NCBI GenBank assembly: GCA_041747855.1
Contig: JBGTEJ010000083.1
Location: 1-5,469, forward strand
DNA: 5,469 bases
DNA from: ZC4RG35 sp041747855
GTDB lineage: Bacteria > Actinomycetota > Acidimicrobiia > Spongiisociales > ZC4RG35
Reading direction: 5' to 3'
Shown here: positions 1 to 5,434 of the stretch, one piece after another
Layout: the number at the start of each line of letters is the position of its first letter
How positions within the stretch are numbered: the stretch's first letter is position 1
Translations under genes and position numbers: made by a program
Notes under the pieces: generated by a model
What the model was told of the DNA's origin: nothing
Databases searched by the model: none
The model's input: only the letters and a program-made list of their open reading frames with translations

Positions 1-405
<405 letters not shown>

Positions 406-438
406 ATAGAATCTGATTCAATTGATGTGCTCGCTATG

Positions 439-462
439 GAGTCCTCGGGTTGCCCGAGACTC
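439..462 (+). other. 23S-5S spacer hairpin, probable rRNA processing signal
   Basis: The spacer between 23S and 5S (about 406-470) holds no tRNA. It does contain a strong stem-loop: GAGT (439-442) and CTCGGG (444-449) pair with CCCGAG (453-458) and ACTC (459-462) around a TTG loop, with C443 bulged. Its position just before 5S fits a structured spacer element cut during precursor processing. The stem is seen directly; the role is inferred. Confidence 0.5.
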
Positions 463-470
463 GAAGCTTT

Positions 471-588
471 GTCCGGTGGAGATAGCGGCGGGGAACCACC
501 CGTTCCCATTCCGAACACGGAAGTGAAACCCACCAGCGCCGATGGTACTTGGGGGGCGACCTCCTGGGAGAGTAGGTCACTGCCGGGC
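471..588 (+). rRNA. rrf: 5S ribosomal RNA, complete
   Basis: This is a full-length 5S rRNA of about 118 nt. The conserved core CCCATTCCGAACACGGAAGTGAAA lies at 505-528. The ends pair to form helix I: GTCCGGTG at 471-478 with the region around 579-588 (CACTGCCGGGC), including G-U pairs, and the pairing can extend a few bases outward (TT at 469-470 with AA at 589-590). The exact ends are therefore uncertain by 1-3 nt. It sits in the usual 23S-5S order of an rrn operon and is followed at once by the operon terminator. Confidence 0.97.
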
Positions 589-598
589 AATTAACGTG

Positions 599-637
599 GA
601 GGGGTCACCGACTAGTGTCGGTGACCCCTCATTCATT
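599..637 (+). terminator. rrn operon terminator, perfect 14-bp stem
   Basis: GAGGGGTCACCGAC (599-612) is exactly complementary to GTCGGTGACCCCTC (617-630) around a four-base TAGT loop. It is followed by ATTCATTT, a weak T-rich tract. The position, about 10 nt after 5S, and the GC-rich perfect stem make this the transcription terminator of the rRNA operon. The imperfect T tract is common in actinobacteria. Confidence 0.9.
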
Positions 638-649
638 TCGGAGACCACA

Positions 650-1507
650 ATGGCCCCTAATAGAGACCCGAAAAGGCCCTCCCGTCCCGGTTCCGACAAA
701 CGTTCGAACCGCTCGGACGGCGATCGCCAGCCCAAAAGTGGTGGATCCGATCGTCAGGCTGGCCGTTCAGGGGGTGATCGTCAATCGAGAGGCTCCAACG
801 ACGATAGGAAACCCAGCCGTTTCGACGGAGACCGGCAGGGTGGCGAGCGGCGCCCGGCACTGACCGCGGTCACCTCGGGTCAGCTACCCAAGTGGGTGCG
901 TGACGAGGTCTATCTGTCGACACCCAAGGACCGTAGAGATCCGGCGTTAGCGCACCTCTCCAAAGGGATGACGGAGTTTGCTGACGAGCGATACCGGGCC
1001 GCGGTGCCGGAACTCCGAAAGGCCAAGGAACTAGCCCCCCGGTCGTCCACGATCAGAGAGCTTCTAGGTTTGGCGGCATACCGTTCTGGTCAATGGGAAG
1101 AGGCGCTGCGAGAGCTTCGCACATTCCGGCGGCTGACTGGAGACCTGATTCACACTCCCGTCGAAATGGACTGTCTTCGCGCCCTGGATAAGCCCGCCGA
1201 CGTCGTGAAAGCCTGGGACATGATTCAGTCGTCTGACATCTCGCCCACGATCGACCATGAATCCCGAGTGGTGTACGCGTCGTTTCTCGTCGATCAGGGC
1301 AAGGCGAGGGAAGCCTGGGATGCGATCAAGCCCGGGCGTCTAGTCGGTTCCCCTTCGATGTCCGAGCTGAGACGTTGGTTCGTCGCTGCCCGAGTGGCAC
1401 TTGCAGCCGGTGACAAGGACGCAGCAAGGAAGATTGTGGCCGCCCTCGACACCCACCAGCCCGACTTCGAAGGGGTGGAGGAGCTGCGCGCCGAGGTTCT
1501 GTCCTAG
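650..1507 (+). CDS. Tetratricopeptide-repeat protein with basic repetitive N-terminus
   Basis: The protein has 285 residues. The ATG at 650 has a GGAG (640-643) 6 nt upstream; an in-frame ATG at 542 lies inside 5S rRNA and is rejected. Residues 1-70 are a disordered, Arg/Asp/Gly/Ser-rich region built from 9-residue units (see 665-853). Residues about 98-270 are predicted helical with TPR-like hairpins: ALAHLSKGMTEF...AVPELRKAKELAP (about 100-130), LLGLAAYRSGQWEEALRELR (138-157), then weaker units near 205-227 and 242-267. TPR domains mediate protein-protein contacts, and the basic tail could bind nucleic acid or ribosomes; that is inference, and the gene's true role is unknown. TPR proteins with charged N-termini occur widely in actinobacteria. 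It starts only 19 nt after the rrn terminator stem and has no clear promoter of its own. It may be co-transcribed with the SSB-like gene 98 nt downstream. Confidence 0.9.
   Translation: MAPNRDPKRPSRPGSDKRSNRSDGDRQPKSGGSDRQAGRSGGDRQSRGSNDDRKPSRFDGDRQGGERRPALTAVTSGQLPKWVRDEVYLSTPKDRRDPALAHLSKGMTEFADERYRAAVPELRKAKELAPRSSTIRELLGLAAYRSGQWEEALRELRTFRRLTGDLIHTPVEMDCLRALDKPADVVKAWDMIQSSDISPTIDHESRVVYASFLVDQGKAREAWDAIKPGRLVGSPSMSELRRWFVAARVALAAGDKDAARKIVAALDTHQPDFEGVEELRAEVLS
665..853 (+). repeat. In-frame 27-bp / 9-residue degenerate repeat array (7 units)
   Basis: Residues 6-68 of the TPR protein divide into seven consecutive 9-residue units: DPKRPSRPG, SDKRSNRSD, GDRQPKSGG, SDRQAGRSG, GDRQSRGSN, DDRKPSRFD and GDRQGGERR. 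The x-D-R-Q/K core recurs exactly every 27 bp: the DRQ/DRK units begin at 719, 746, 773, 800 and 827, and SDKR at 692. The codons differ between units, so the array is old or kept by protein-level selection, not a recent slippage product. The first unit is the least convincing. Confidence 0.75.
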
Positions 1508-1537
1508 GGCCAACTCCCACCGACTTTGGTCGGGGTA

Positions 1538-1567
1538 TAGAAATCTGTCACCGGTGGCGCACATAAT
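1538..1567 (+). promoter_or_regulatory. Candidate promoter of the SSB-like gene
   Basis: CATAAT (1562-1567) matches the TATAAT -10 consensus at 5 of 6 positions. TAGAAA (1538-1543) matches TTGACA at 4 of 6, with an 18-nt spacer. Transcription would start near 1574, giving a leader of about 30 nt. The overlapping dyad GTCACC (1547-1552) / GGTGAC (1571-1576) could be an operator or chance. This is a visual match only. Confidence 0.35.
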
Positions 1568-1605
1568 CGTGGTGACGCACTTCCCCGACGTATCGAGAGG
1601 GGAGA

Positions 1606-1953
1606 ATGTCAATGTCCACGGATCTGAATCTGGTGTGCCTACGAGGCAGGTTGGCCACCGATCCCGAGCTCCGGGTGTTCGATTCCGGCACCCGTCTCAT
1701 CCGGTATCTGGTCACCGTGCGGACCGAGGCGCCCAAGCGGAGGGTAGATGTCGTGCCGGTGACGGTGTGGAGTCCCGAAGACGGGCTCTGGGAGGACCCC
1801 GGCTCCAAGGGGCAGGGGCTCTGGGTCTGCGGCGCGGTCCAGCGTCGGTTCTGGGAGTCTCCCGACGGCCGACGAAGTCGTGTTGAGATCGTTGCCGAGC
1901 AGGTCACTCTGGGGTCGGATGAGCTGGTCGAAGAGGTTGTGGATGTCGGTTGA
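1606..1953 (+). CDS. Single-stranded DNA-binding protein-like OB-fold protein, short form
   Basis: The protein has 115 residues and binds single-stranded DNA by family assignment. The N-terminal stretch NLVCLRGRLATDPELR (8-23) is the classic SSB opening strand and loop, followed by the SSB-type VDVVPVTVW strand (47-55) and the last OB strands GLWVCGAVQRRFW...SRVEIVAEQV (71-100). Typical SSBs are 150-180 residues with a Gly/Pro-rich linker and an acidic DDDIPF-type tip that recruits repair proteins. Here the chain ends soon after the OB fold in ELVEEVVDVG, so that partner-binding tip is missing. Two in-frame ATGs compete. The one at 1612 has the better spacing (7 nt) from AGGGGAG (1598-1604), and the one at 1606 is 5 nt from GAGG (1597-1600); the longer form is given. 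It probably serves as an accessory or paralogous SSB and not the replicative one, which is inferred from the missing tail. Confidence 0.85.
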   Translation: MSMSTDLNLVCLRGRLATDPELRVFDSGTRLIRYLVTVRTEAPKRRVDVVPVTVWSPEDGLWEDPGSKGQGLWVCGAVQRRFWESPDGRRSRVEIVAEQVTLGSDELVEEVVDVG

Positions 1954-1976
1954 TCGACGGCCTTCCTGAAAGACGT

Positions 1977-2023
1977 GGGCGGGGTCTAACGTGACTTCTC
2001 GTGGCCATCTCGACCCCGCACCC
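1977..2023 (+). other. Stem-loop between the SSB-like gene and SURF1
   Basis: GCGGGGTC (1979-1986) pairs perfectly with GACCCCGC (2012-2019). The stem extends by two more G-C pairs past a bulged A (1977-1978 with 2021-2022), enclosing a 25-nt loop. There is no T-run after it, only CCCGTTTGAG, so it is a poor intrinsic terminator. It may be an mRNA structure between cistrons. The pairing is clear, the function unproven. Confidence 0.3.
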
Positions 2024-2032
2024 GTTTGAGCC

Positions 2033-2037
2033 AGGAG
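2033..2037 (+). promoter_or_regulatory. Ribosome binding site that fixes a TTG start for SURF1
   Basis: AGGAG lies 7 nt before the TTG at 2045. No ATG is available in the first codons, and the next alternative (GTG at 2063) would cut into the first membrane segment and lacks such a site. Confidence 0.75.
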
Positions 2038-2044
2038 TCCTCAT

Positions 2045-2791
2045 TTGCTGACTCCTCGCTGGGTGTTGGCCCATCTGCTCGTGATTGGGGTGGGAGCAAC
2101 CTTCGTTGTCCTTGGGTTGTGGCAACTCGATCGCCACAGCGAACGGATGGCTCTCAATGAGCTACGGCGAGAGCGTCTTGCCCAGCCGCCAGCAGACCTC
2201 CAGCATCTGTTGACCTCAGCCGGTGAAGAGTTCGGCGCCATCGAGTATCGGCGGGCAACGGTCACAGGGGAGTTCGCGCCGGAAGAAGAAGTCCTGATCA
2301 GATCACAGGTGCATCTTGGTACAGCGGGATTCCATGTTGTGACACCACTGGAGACCGGGGTGGGCAGGGGAGTGTTGGTCAACCGTGGTTGGGTCCCTTT
2401 GACACTCGACTCGGTCCCTGTGGAGTTGGCCCCACCACCTGAAGGAGCCACCACCGTTGAAGGCTGGGTCCGTCTGTCTCAAGAACGGCCATCCGGAGGG
2501 CCCCAAGAGGCGGATGGTCGGCTGGTCGTGTTCAACCGGGTCAATTTGGAGCGTATCGGACAGCAAGTGCCGTTAGATCTCGCACCGGTTTACCTGGTGA
2601 TGGTGGGGGAGAGGGGAGTGTTGCCGGAAGTGGTCCGGACCCCCGAATTCGATGACAACGGTCCGCATCTCGCTTATGCAATCCAATGGTTCGGCTTCGC
2701 CCTAGTGGGACTGGTCGGATACTTCTTCCTGTGCCGTCGCGCCTGGATTCAACTGGGCAGGGCTGCCGCCAGGTCTGCGACAACCTCGTAG
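2045..2791 (+). CDS. SURF1 family cytochrome c oxidase assembly protein
   Basis: The protein has 248 residues, a normal length for bacterial SURF1. It is a membrane protein that helps assemble aa3-type cytochrome c oxidase, acting around haem a insertion into subunit I. Family layout is complete: an N-terminal transmembrane segment (about 7-26) ending in LGLWQLDR (23-30), EYRRATVTGEF (67-77), LVNRGWVP (111-118), a periplasmic-side domain, then GPHLAYAIQWFGFA (206-219) leading into the second transmembrane segment (about 213-230) and a short basic tail. The start is TTG with AGGAG 7 nt upstream. No oxidase subunit or haem A synthesis gene is visible nearby, so the factor is unlinked in this window. 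The 3' end overlaps the oppositely oriented deacylase by 43 bp. Confidence 0.93.
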   Translation: MLTPRWVLAHLLVIGVGATFVVLGLWQLDRHSERMALNELRRERLAQPPADLQHLLTSAGEEFGAIEYRRATVTGEFAPEEEVLIRSQVHLGTAGFHVVTPLETGVGRGVLVNRGWVPLTLDSVPVELAPPPEGATTVEGWVRLSQERPSGGPQEADGRLVVFNRVNLERIGQQVPLDLAPVYLVMVGERGVLPEVVRTPEFDDNGPHLAYAIQWFGFALVGLVGYFFLCRRAWIQLGRAAARSATTS

Positions 2792-3240
2792 CCGTCGAGT
2801 CCCACCAGTTGAGACGGGTCCAGTCTGATCTTGGCGCTACGGGTGCCGGCCCCCACCACCACCCAATCCTGGTCCATGACCCTGGAGTCGATCCAAATCG
2901 GCACCTCGTCGGGAATACCGAAGATGGTTACCCCACCGATTTCCTGTCCGGTGATCTCCTTGGTCAGCTCGGCCGTGGCGAAGCTCACCTTCCGGACACC
3001 CAGCCGTTGTCTGACGATCCCGTTCACGTCGAGGCGGGTGGTCGCCAGGACGACACAGACCGCGTTGTGGCCTTCGGGTTTGCGGGAGGCCACCAGGATT
3101 GCGTTCGCCGACCGGTCGAGAGGGATCCCGTATGCCTCACAGAACTGAGCGGTGTCCGCCAACGCCGGATCACACTCCATCTCCTCGTAGCGCAGCCCTA
3201 GCGCCGTCAGATGCCGGGAGACTTCGGGGGAGAGGGCCAT
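2749..3240 (-). CDS. YbaK/EbsC family protein, putative aminoacyl-tRNA deacylase
   Basis: The protein has 163 residues. The family hydrolyses mischarged aminoacyl-tRNAs (for example Cys-tRNAPro in YbaK) in the cytoplasm. Family signatures are LDRSANAILVASR (41-53), the core strand VCVVLATTRLDVNGIVRQRLGVRKVSFAT (61-89), TGQEIGGVTIFG (97-108), VPIWIDSRV (113-121) and VVVGAGTRSAKIRLDPSQL (127-145). Aligned by eye with E. coli YbaK, the catalytic Lys46 (in VYKTLL) corresponds to Asn46 here (SANAIL), and the usual Pro of the GGxxPFG loop is Ile. A substrate or mechanism unlike YbaK is therefore possible. The open frame extends upstream to 3315, but the ATG at 3240 begins the conserved region and sits 7 nt after a -10-like TATTCT with no ribosome binding site, which fits a leaderless message. 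It is divergent from the methyltransferase. Confidence 0.88.
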   Translation of the reverse strand: MALSPEVSRHLTALGLRYEEMECDPALADTAQFCEAYGIPLDRSANAILVASRKPEGHNAVCVVLATTRLDVNGIVRQRLGVRKVSFATAELTKEITGQEIGGVTIFGIPDEVPIWIDSRVMDQDWVVVGAGTRSAKIRLDPSQLVGLDGYEVVADLAAALPS

Positions 3241-3247
3241 GTCGTCC

Positions 3248-3253
3248 AGAATA
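3248..3253 (-). promoter_or_regulatory. Candidate -10 box, leaderless deacylase transcript
   Basis: Read on the minus strand, TATTCT (a TANNNT match) is followed by 7 nt (GGACGAC) and then the ATG at 3240. That spacing would put the transcription start at or next to the start codon. No Shine-Dalgarno motif and no good -35 box are visible. Confidence 0.45.
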
Positions 3254-3284
3254 GAAATGGCGGGAGGGTTAGACGGTTTCCTGG

Positions 3285-3290
3285 CACACT
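3285..3290 (+). promoter_or_regulatory. Candidate -10 box, leaderless methyltransferase transcript
   Basis: CACACT ends 6 nt before the GTG at 3297. It matches TANNNT only weakly at the first base. GAAAGG between them touches the start codon and is too close to act as a ribosome binding site, so a leaderless start is the simplest reading. Confidence 0.3.
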
Positions 3291-3296
3291 GAAAGG

Positions 3297-4073
3297 GTGA
3301 TCGACCAGGTTGCAAGATTCGATAAGGGTGAAGGGGACTACGGCGAGGCCAGCTATGGCCTGTACTGGGCTCCGATTTACGACCAGGTCTTCACCGTCGT
3401 GGAGGACTACACGATCGACCTGCTCGCCTCTTACGCCGGTGAGCGGGGTTCCGCCCTGGAATTGGCGGTGGGGAGCGGGCGCATAGCCATCCCCTTGTCC
3501 GGGCGGGGAGTGTCAGTCACCGGGGTCGACATCTCCCAGGACATGGTCAACCTTCTTGCTGAGAAGCCCGGGGCAGAGTCAGTCGAAGTGGTGATCGGGG
3601 ACATCGTCGACACCTCGCTGGGCCGACGTTTCCCCCTGGTGTATCTGCCCTTCAACACCTTGTTCGCTCTGCTCTCACAGGACCGTCAGGTCCAGTGCTT
3701 TGCCAACGTCGCCCGACATCTCGAGCCGGGCGGCCGATTCGTGCTCGATTGTTTCGTGCCGGACATGAAACGTTATGACGCTCACAACACAAGGATGGGG
3801 GTGTCCTCCATTTCGTCAACGACGGAACACGCCTACGAACTCTCGATCCATCACCCGCTAGAACAGAAGGTGGTTTCACACCACGTGAGACATCGCGAGG
3901 ATGGCTCAACCCTGGTTCTGCCGGTCACCGTTCGATATGCGTGGCCATCTGAGATGGATCTGATGGCAAGGATGGCGGGACTCGAACTGGAGGATCGCTG
4001 GGGTTGGTACGACCGTCGCCCCTTCACAGAAGCCTCAGGTCAGCACGTCTCGGTGTTCCGAAAGCTGGGGTGA
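3297..4073 (+). CDS. Class I SAM-dependent methyltransferase
   Basis: The protein has 258 residues. It has a Rossmann-type fold that would transfer a methyl group from S-adenosylmethionine; the substrate cannot be read from sequence. Motif I is ALELAVGSGRIA (53-64), holding the glycine loop. Motif II is VTGVDIS (74-80), whose Asp78 should bind the ribose. VVIGDIVD (98-105) is the adenine-side strand, LVYLPFNTLFAL (114-125) the motif IV region, and LEPGGRFVLDCF (142-153) the post-I strand typical of Methyltransf_25/11-like enzymes. The C-terminal 90 residues form a beta-rich region (about 165-225, EHAYELSIHHPLEQKV...TLVLPVTVRYAWP) that may shape the acceptor site. GTG 3297 is the only usable start, since a stop codon lies in frame at 3270. 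It stands alone on its strand, divergent from the deacylase and 20 nt tail-to-tail from thioredoxin. Confidence 0.9.
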   Translation: MIDQVARFDKGEGDYGEASYGLYWAPIYDQVFTVVEDYTIDLLASYAGERGSALELAVGSGRIAIPLSGRGVSVTGVDISQDMVNLLAEKPGAESVEVVIGDIVDTSLGRRFPLVYLPFNTLFALLSQDRQVQCFANVARHLEPGGRFVLDCFVPDMKRYDAHNTRMGVSSISSTTEHAYELSIHHPLEQKVVSHHVRHREDGSTLVLPVTVRYAWPSEMDLMARMAGLELEDRWGWYDRRPFTEASGQHVSVFRKLG

Positions 4074-4093
4074 GCGGCCAGGGACCGAAGGGG

Positions 4094-4486
4094 CTACTCC
4101 TCTTCGGCGTAGACGTCTGCCTGCTCGGCCTCACTCGCTGCCAGTTGGGATCGAACTTCATCCATATTGACCTCTTTCACCTGCGTGATGAGGTCATCGA
4201 ACACATGTTGCGGTAGGGCCCCGGGTTGGGCGTAAAGGATGATCTGATCCTTGAAGACCATGAGTGTCGGGATAGAGCGGATCCCGAACTCCATCGCAAG
4301 TTGCTGTTCGGCTTCTGTGTCGACCTTGCCGAACACGATGTCGGGGTGGGACTCGGCAGCCTTCTCGAAGATCGGAGCAAAAGTGCGACACGGACCGCAC
4401 CACTCCGCCCAGAAGTCGACGATGACTGTCGAGTTCTCGTCGATGATCTTGTCGAATGTGTCTTTGGTCAGGGCCGTCGTGGCCAT
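4094..4486 (-). CDS. Thioredoxin with acidic C-terminal extension
   Basis: The protein has 130 residues and is a cytoplasmic dithiol-disulfide oxidoreductase. The active site WCGPC is at 29-33 with nucleophile Cys30, preceded by the buried Asp24 (VDFWAEWC). The cis-proline is Pro73 (RSIPTLMVF), and the last fold elements are ILYAQPGALPQHVFDDLI (83-100). The canonical fold ends near residue 107. A further 23 residues (MDEVRSQLAASEAEQADVYAEEE) make an acidic helical tail not found in E. coli TrxA (108 residues). The start ATG has a clear ribosome binding site, GAAGAGG (minus strand, 4494-4500), 7 nt upstream. It lies 62 nt downstream of the DUF2007-type gene on the same strand and could share its transcript. 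No thioredoxin reductase gene is present in the window. Confidence 0.96.
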   Translation of the reverse strand: MATTALTKDTFDKIIDENSTVIVDFWAEWCGPCRTFAPIFEKAAESHPDIVFGKVDTEAEQQLAMEFGIRSIPTLMVFKDQIILYAQPGALPQHVFDDLITQVKEVNMDEVRSQLAASEAEQADVYAEEE

Positions 4487-4548
4487 AGTTCAACCTCTTC
4501 TTGAAAGTGGGGACGTCTCTGGAAACAACCCTGGCAGGGGCTGTATTC

Positions 4549-4773
4549 CTACCCCTCCATCTCGACATCCCCGATCAAGCCGGCCGCAGTCGCCACCGAT
4601 GCTGCAGGTACCTGAACGAGAACACCCTTGCTGTTGAGTGTGAACGGAAACAACCCGGCCACGTCATCGGCGAGGACCCTGGCAGTTACGCCTGCGTCCA
4701 GTAGACGGGCCGATATCACGTCGGCCTCGAACCTGGTCCTGACACTCGCGACCGTCTCCCAGGCTGGTTCCAT
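4549..4773 (-). CDS. Small DUF2007-type protein
   Basis: The protein has 74 residues. The pattern of an N-terminal strand (WETVASVRT, 5-13), a helix with FEADVISARLLDAGV (15-29), TARVLADD (30-37), then VLVQVPAASVATAAGLI (51-67), resembles the DUF2007 family of small proteins ('putative prokaryotic signal transducing protein'). In these, a short ferredoxin-like fold has an ExxxxxxLLxxxGI-type helix and a V-x-V-P-x-x-x-x-x-A ending. Biochemical function is unknown. The only start is the ATG at 4773; no ribosome binding site precedes it, but a -10-like TATCCT lies 6 nt upstream. The thioredoxin gene follows on the same strand. Family assignment is by eye from this pattern. Confidence 0.75.
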   Translation of the reverse strand: MEPAWETVASVRTRFEADVISARLLDAGVTARVLADDVAGLFPFTLNSKGVLVQVPAASVATAAGLIGDVEMEG

Positions 4774-4779
4774 GGTGTC

Positions 4780-4785
4780 AGGATA
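4780..4785 (-). promoter_or_regulatory. Candidate -10 box, leaderless DUF2007-type transcript
   Basis: On the minus strand TATCCT (4 of 6 to TATAAT, a full TANNNT match) is followed by GACACC and then the ATG at 4773. The 6-nt gap and the absence of any purine-rich ribosome binding site fit a leaderless message that may also carry thioredoxin. No convincing -35 box is seen. Confidence 0.5.
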
Positions 4786-4854
4786 AGACGCACAGCGGGC
4801 CTACCACCACGAGAGCCGTCAAGACGTGCGAGAACCTCCGGAATTGGTTGGCCC

Positions 4855-5373
4855 CTACGAAGATGAGCAGTTGGTCTCGAACCAGTCGGTGAGTCGCTCC
4901 ATGGCTTCCTCGAAAGACTCTTCCTCGAGTTTCTCGGCGAGTTCCGAATAGATCGCGATCTGGGCTGGTGTCATGGGTACACCCGCTTGCATCCCCATGT
5001 CCGCTATTCCCTCATAGAAGACGCCGAGAGACTGCGAGATCACCTCGAAATCATCCTTCAATTCCGCTGGGATCTTGTCGGTGGTGTCTCCAAGCTGAGT
5101 GATGTACGCCTCCGCCTGCGCTGGGGTCATTCCGGCGATGACCGTTGAAAAGCCTGCCATAGCTCCTATGAACGCCTGAGCCGTGTCGATGCAGGCTTGA
5201 GAGATGCCGCCTATGCCTCCTGTACCGCCCGGCTGGGTAACTGAAGGCACTTGAGTCGTTGTCGCCATCGCGGTGGTCGTGGTCGAACTGTCCGTGGTCC
5301 CGCCCGGCCCGCAAGCAACAAGGACAATGACAACCATCATGGTTCCGAGTGCCTTCTGGGTGTGTCCGTTCAT
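4855..5373 (-). CDS. Secreted lipoprotein of unknown function
   Basis: The precursor has 172 residues. The signal peptide has a short polar N-terminus (MNGHTQKALG), a hydrophobic core (TMMVVIVLVA) and a lipobox L-V-A-C with Cys21 as the lipidated residue, so the mature protein of about 152 residues should be anchored to the outer face of the membrane. Residues 22-58 are a flexible Thr/Ser/Gly-rich linker. The folded part (59-169) is mostly helical and holds just two cysteines, Cys61 and Cys169, at its two ends, a likely disulfide. MTPAQ occurs twice (82-86 and 134-138) at the same place in two similar helical stretches, suggesting an internal duplication. ATG 5373 is preferred: GGAG (5383-5386) lies 9 nt upstream; an in-frame ATG at 5388 has no site. 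No known family was recognised. Confidence 0.82.
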   Translation of the reverse strand: MNGHTQKALGTMMVVIVLVACGPGGTTDSSTTTTAMATTTQVPSVTQPGGTGGIGGISQACIDTAQAFIGAMAGFSTVIAGMTPAQAEAYITQLGDTTDKIPAELKDDFEVISQSLGVFYEGIADMGMQAGVPMTPAQIAIYSELAEKLEEESFEEAMERLTDWFETNCSSS

Positions 5374-5393
5374 GATCTCTCGCTCCATCGGGG

Positions 5394-5410
5394 TGTGTGA
5401 CGATCACACA
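5394..5410. repeat. Perfect 7-bp inverted repeat at the lipoprotein promoter
   Basis: TGTGTGA (5394-5400) and TCACACA (5404-5410) are exact reverse complements around a 3-base centre. The element abuts the candidate -10 box and covers the expected transcription start, a typical repressor operator position. In RNA it would form a hairpin ahead of the ribosome binding site. The half-sites recall CRP-like TGTGA/TCACA, but the 3-base gap is not the 6 bases that CRP sites have. Confidence 0.5.
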
Positions 5411-5415
5411 GTATC
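5410..5415 (-). promoter_or_regulatory. Candidate -10 box of the lipoprotein gene
   Basis: Minus-strand GATACT matches TATAAT at 4 of 6. It would start transcription near 5403, leaving a leader of about 30 nt before ATG 5373. No good -35 box is found at 16-18 nt, which would suit an activator-dependent promoter or simply a wrong call. Confidence 0.3.
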
Positions 5416-5434
5416 CAGTGCGGCGACCAATCTA

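Noticed and set aside
542..649. Longer N-terminus for the TPR protein starting at the ATG at 542
   Set aside because: That start is inside 5S rRNA and reads through the rrn terminator. The ATG at 650 has its own ribosome binding site.
1401..1886. 161-codon plus-strand frame across the end of the TPR gene and most of the SSB-like gene
   Set aside because: It overlaps two genes with clear family features in another frame, and its protein is Arg/Gly/Pro-rich, a typical high-GC shadow.
2041..2454. 137-codon minus-strand frame inside SURF1
   Set aside because: It is a shadow of SURF1, with low-complexity Ser/Arg/Pro composition and no ribosome binding site considered convincing.
2686..3201. 171-codon plus-strand frame opposite the deacylase gene
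   Set aside because: It is antisense to a conserved coding sequence and its product shows no domain-like pattern.
3241..3315. 25-residue upstream extension of the deacylase
   Set aside because: It would run past the methyltransferase start, lacks conservation with the family N-terminus, and the ATG at 3240 fits the -10 spacing.
4528..4540. CCCTGGCAGGG dyad between thioredoxin and the DUF2007-type gene as a terminator
   Set aside because: The arms are 5 bp with a 1-base centre, which cannot fold as an RNA hairpin, and no T-run follows.
5394..5410. CRP/FNR-type binding site at TGTGTGA-CGA-TCACACA
   Set aside because: CRP-family sites need a 6-base gap between TGTGA and TCACA. Here it is 3, so only an unassigned inverted repeat is claimed.
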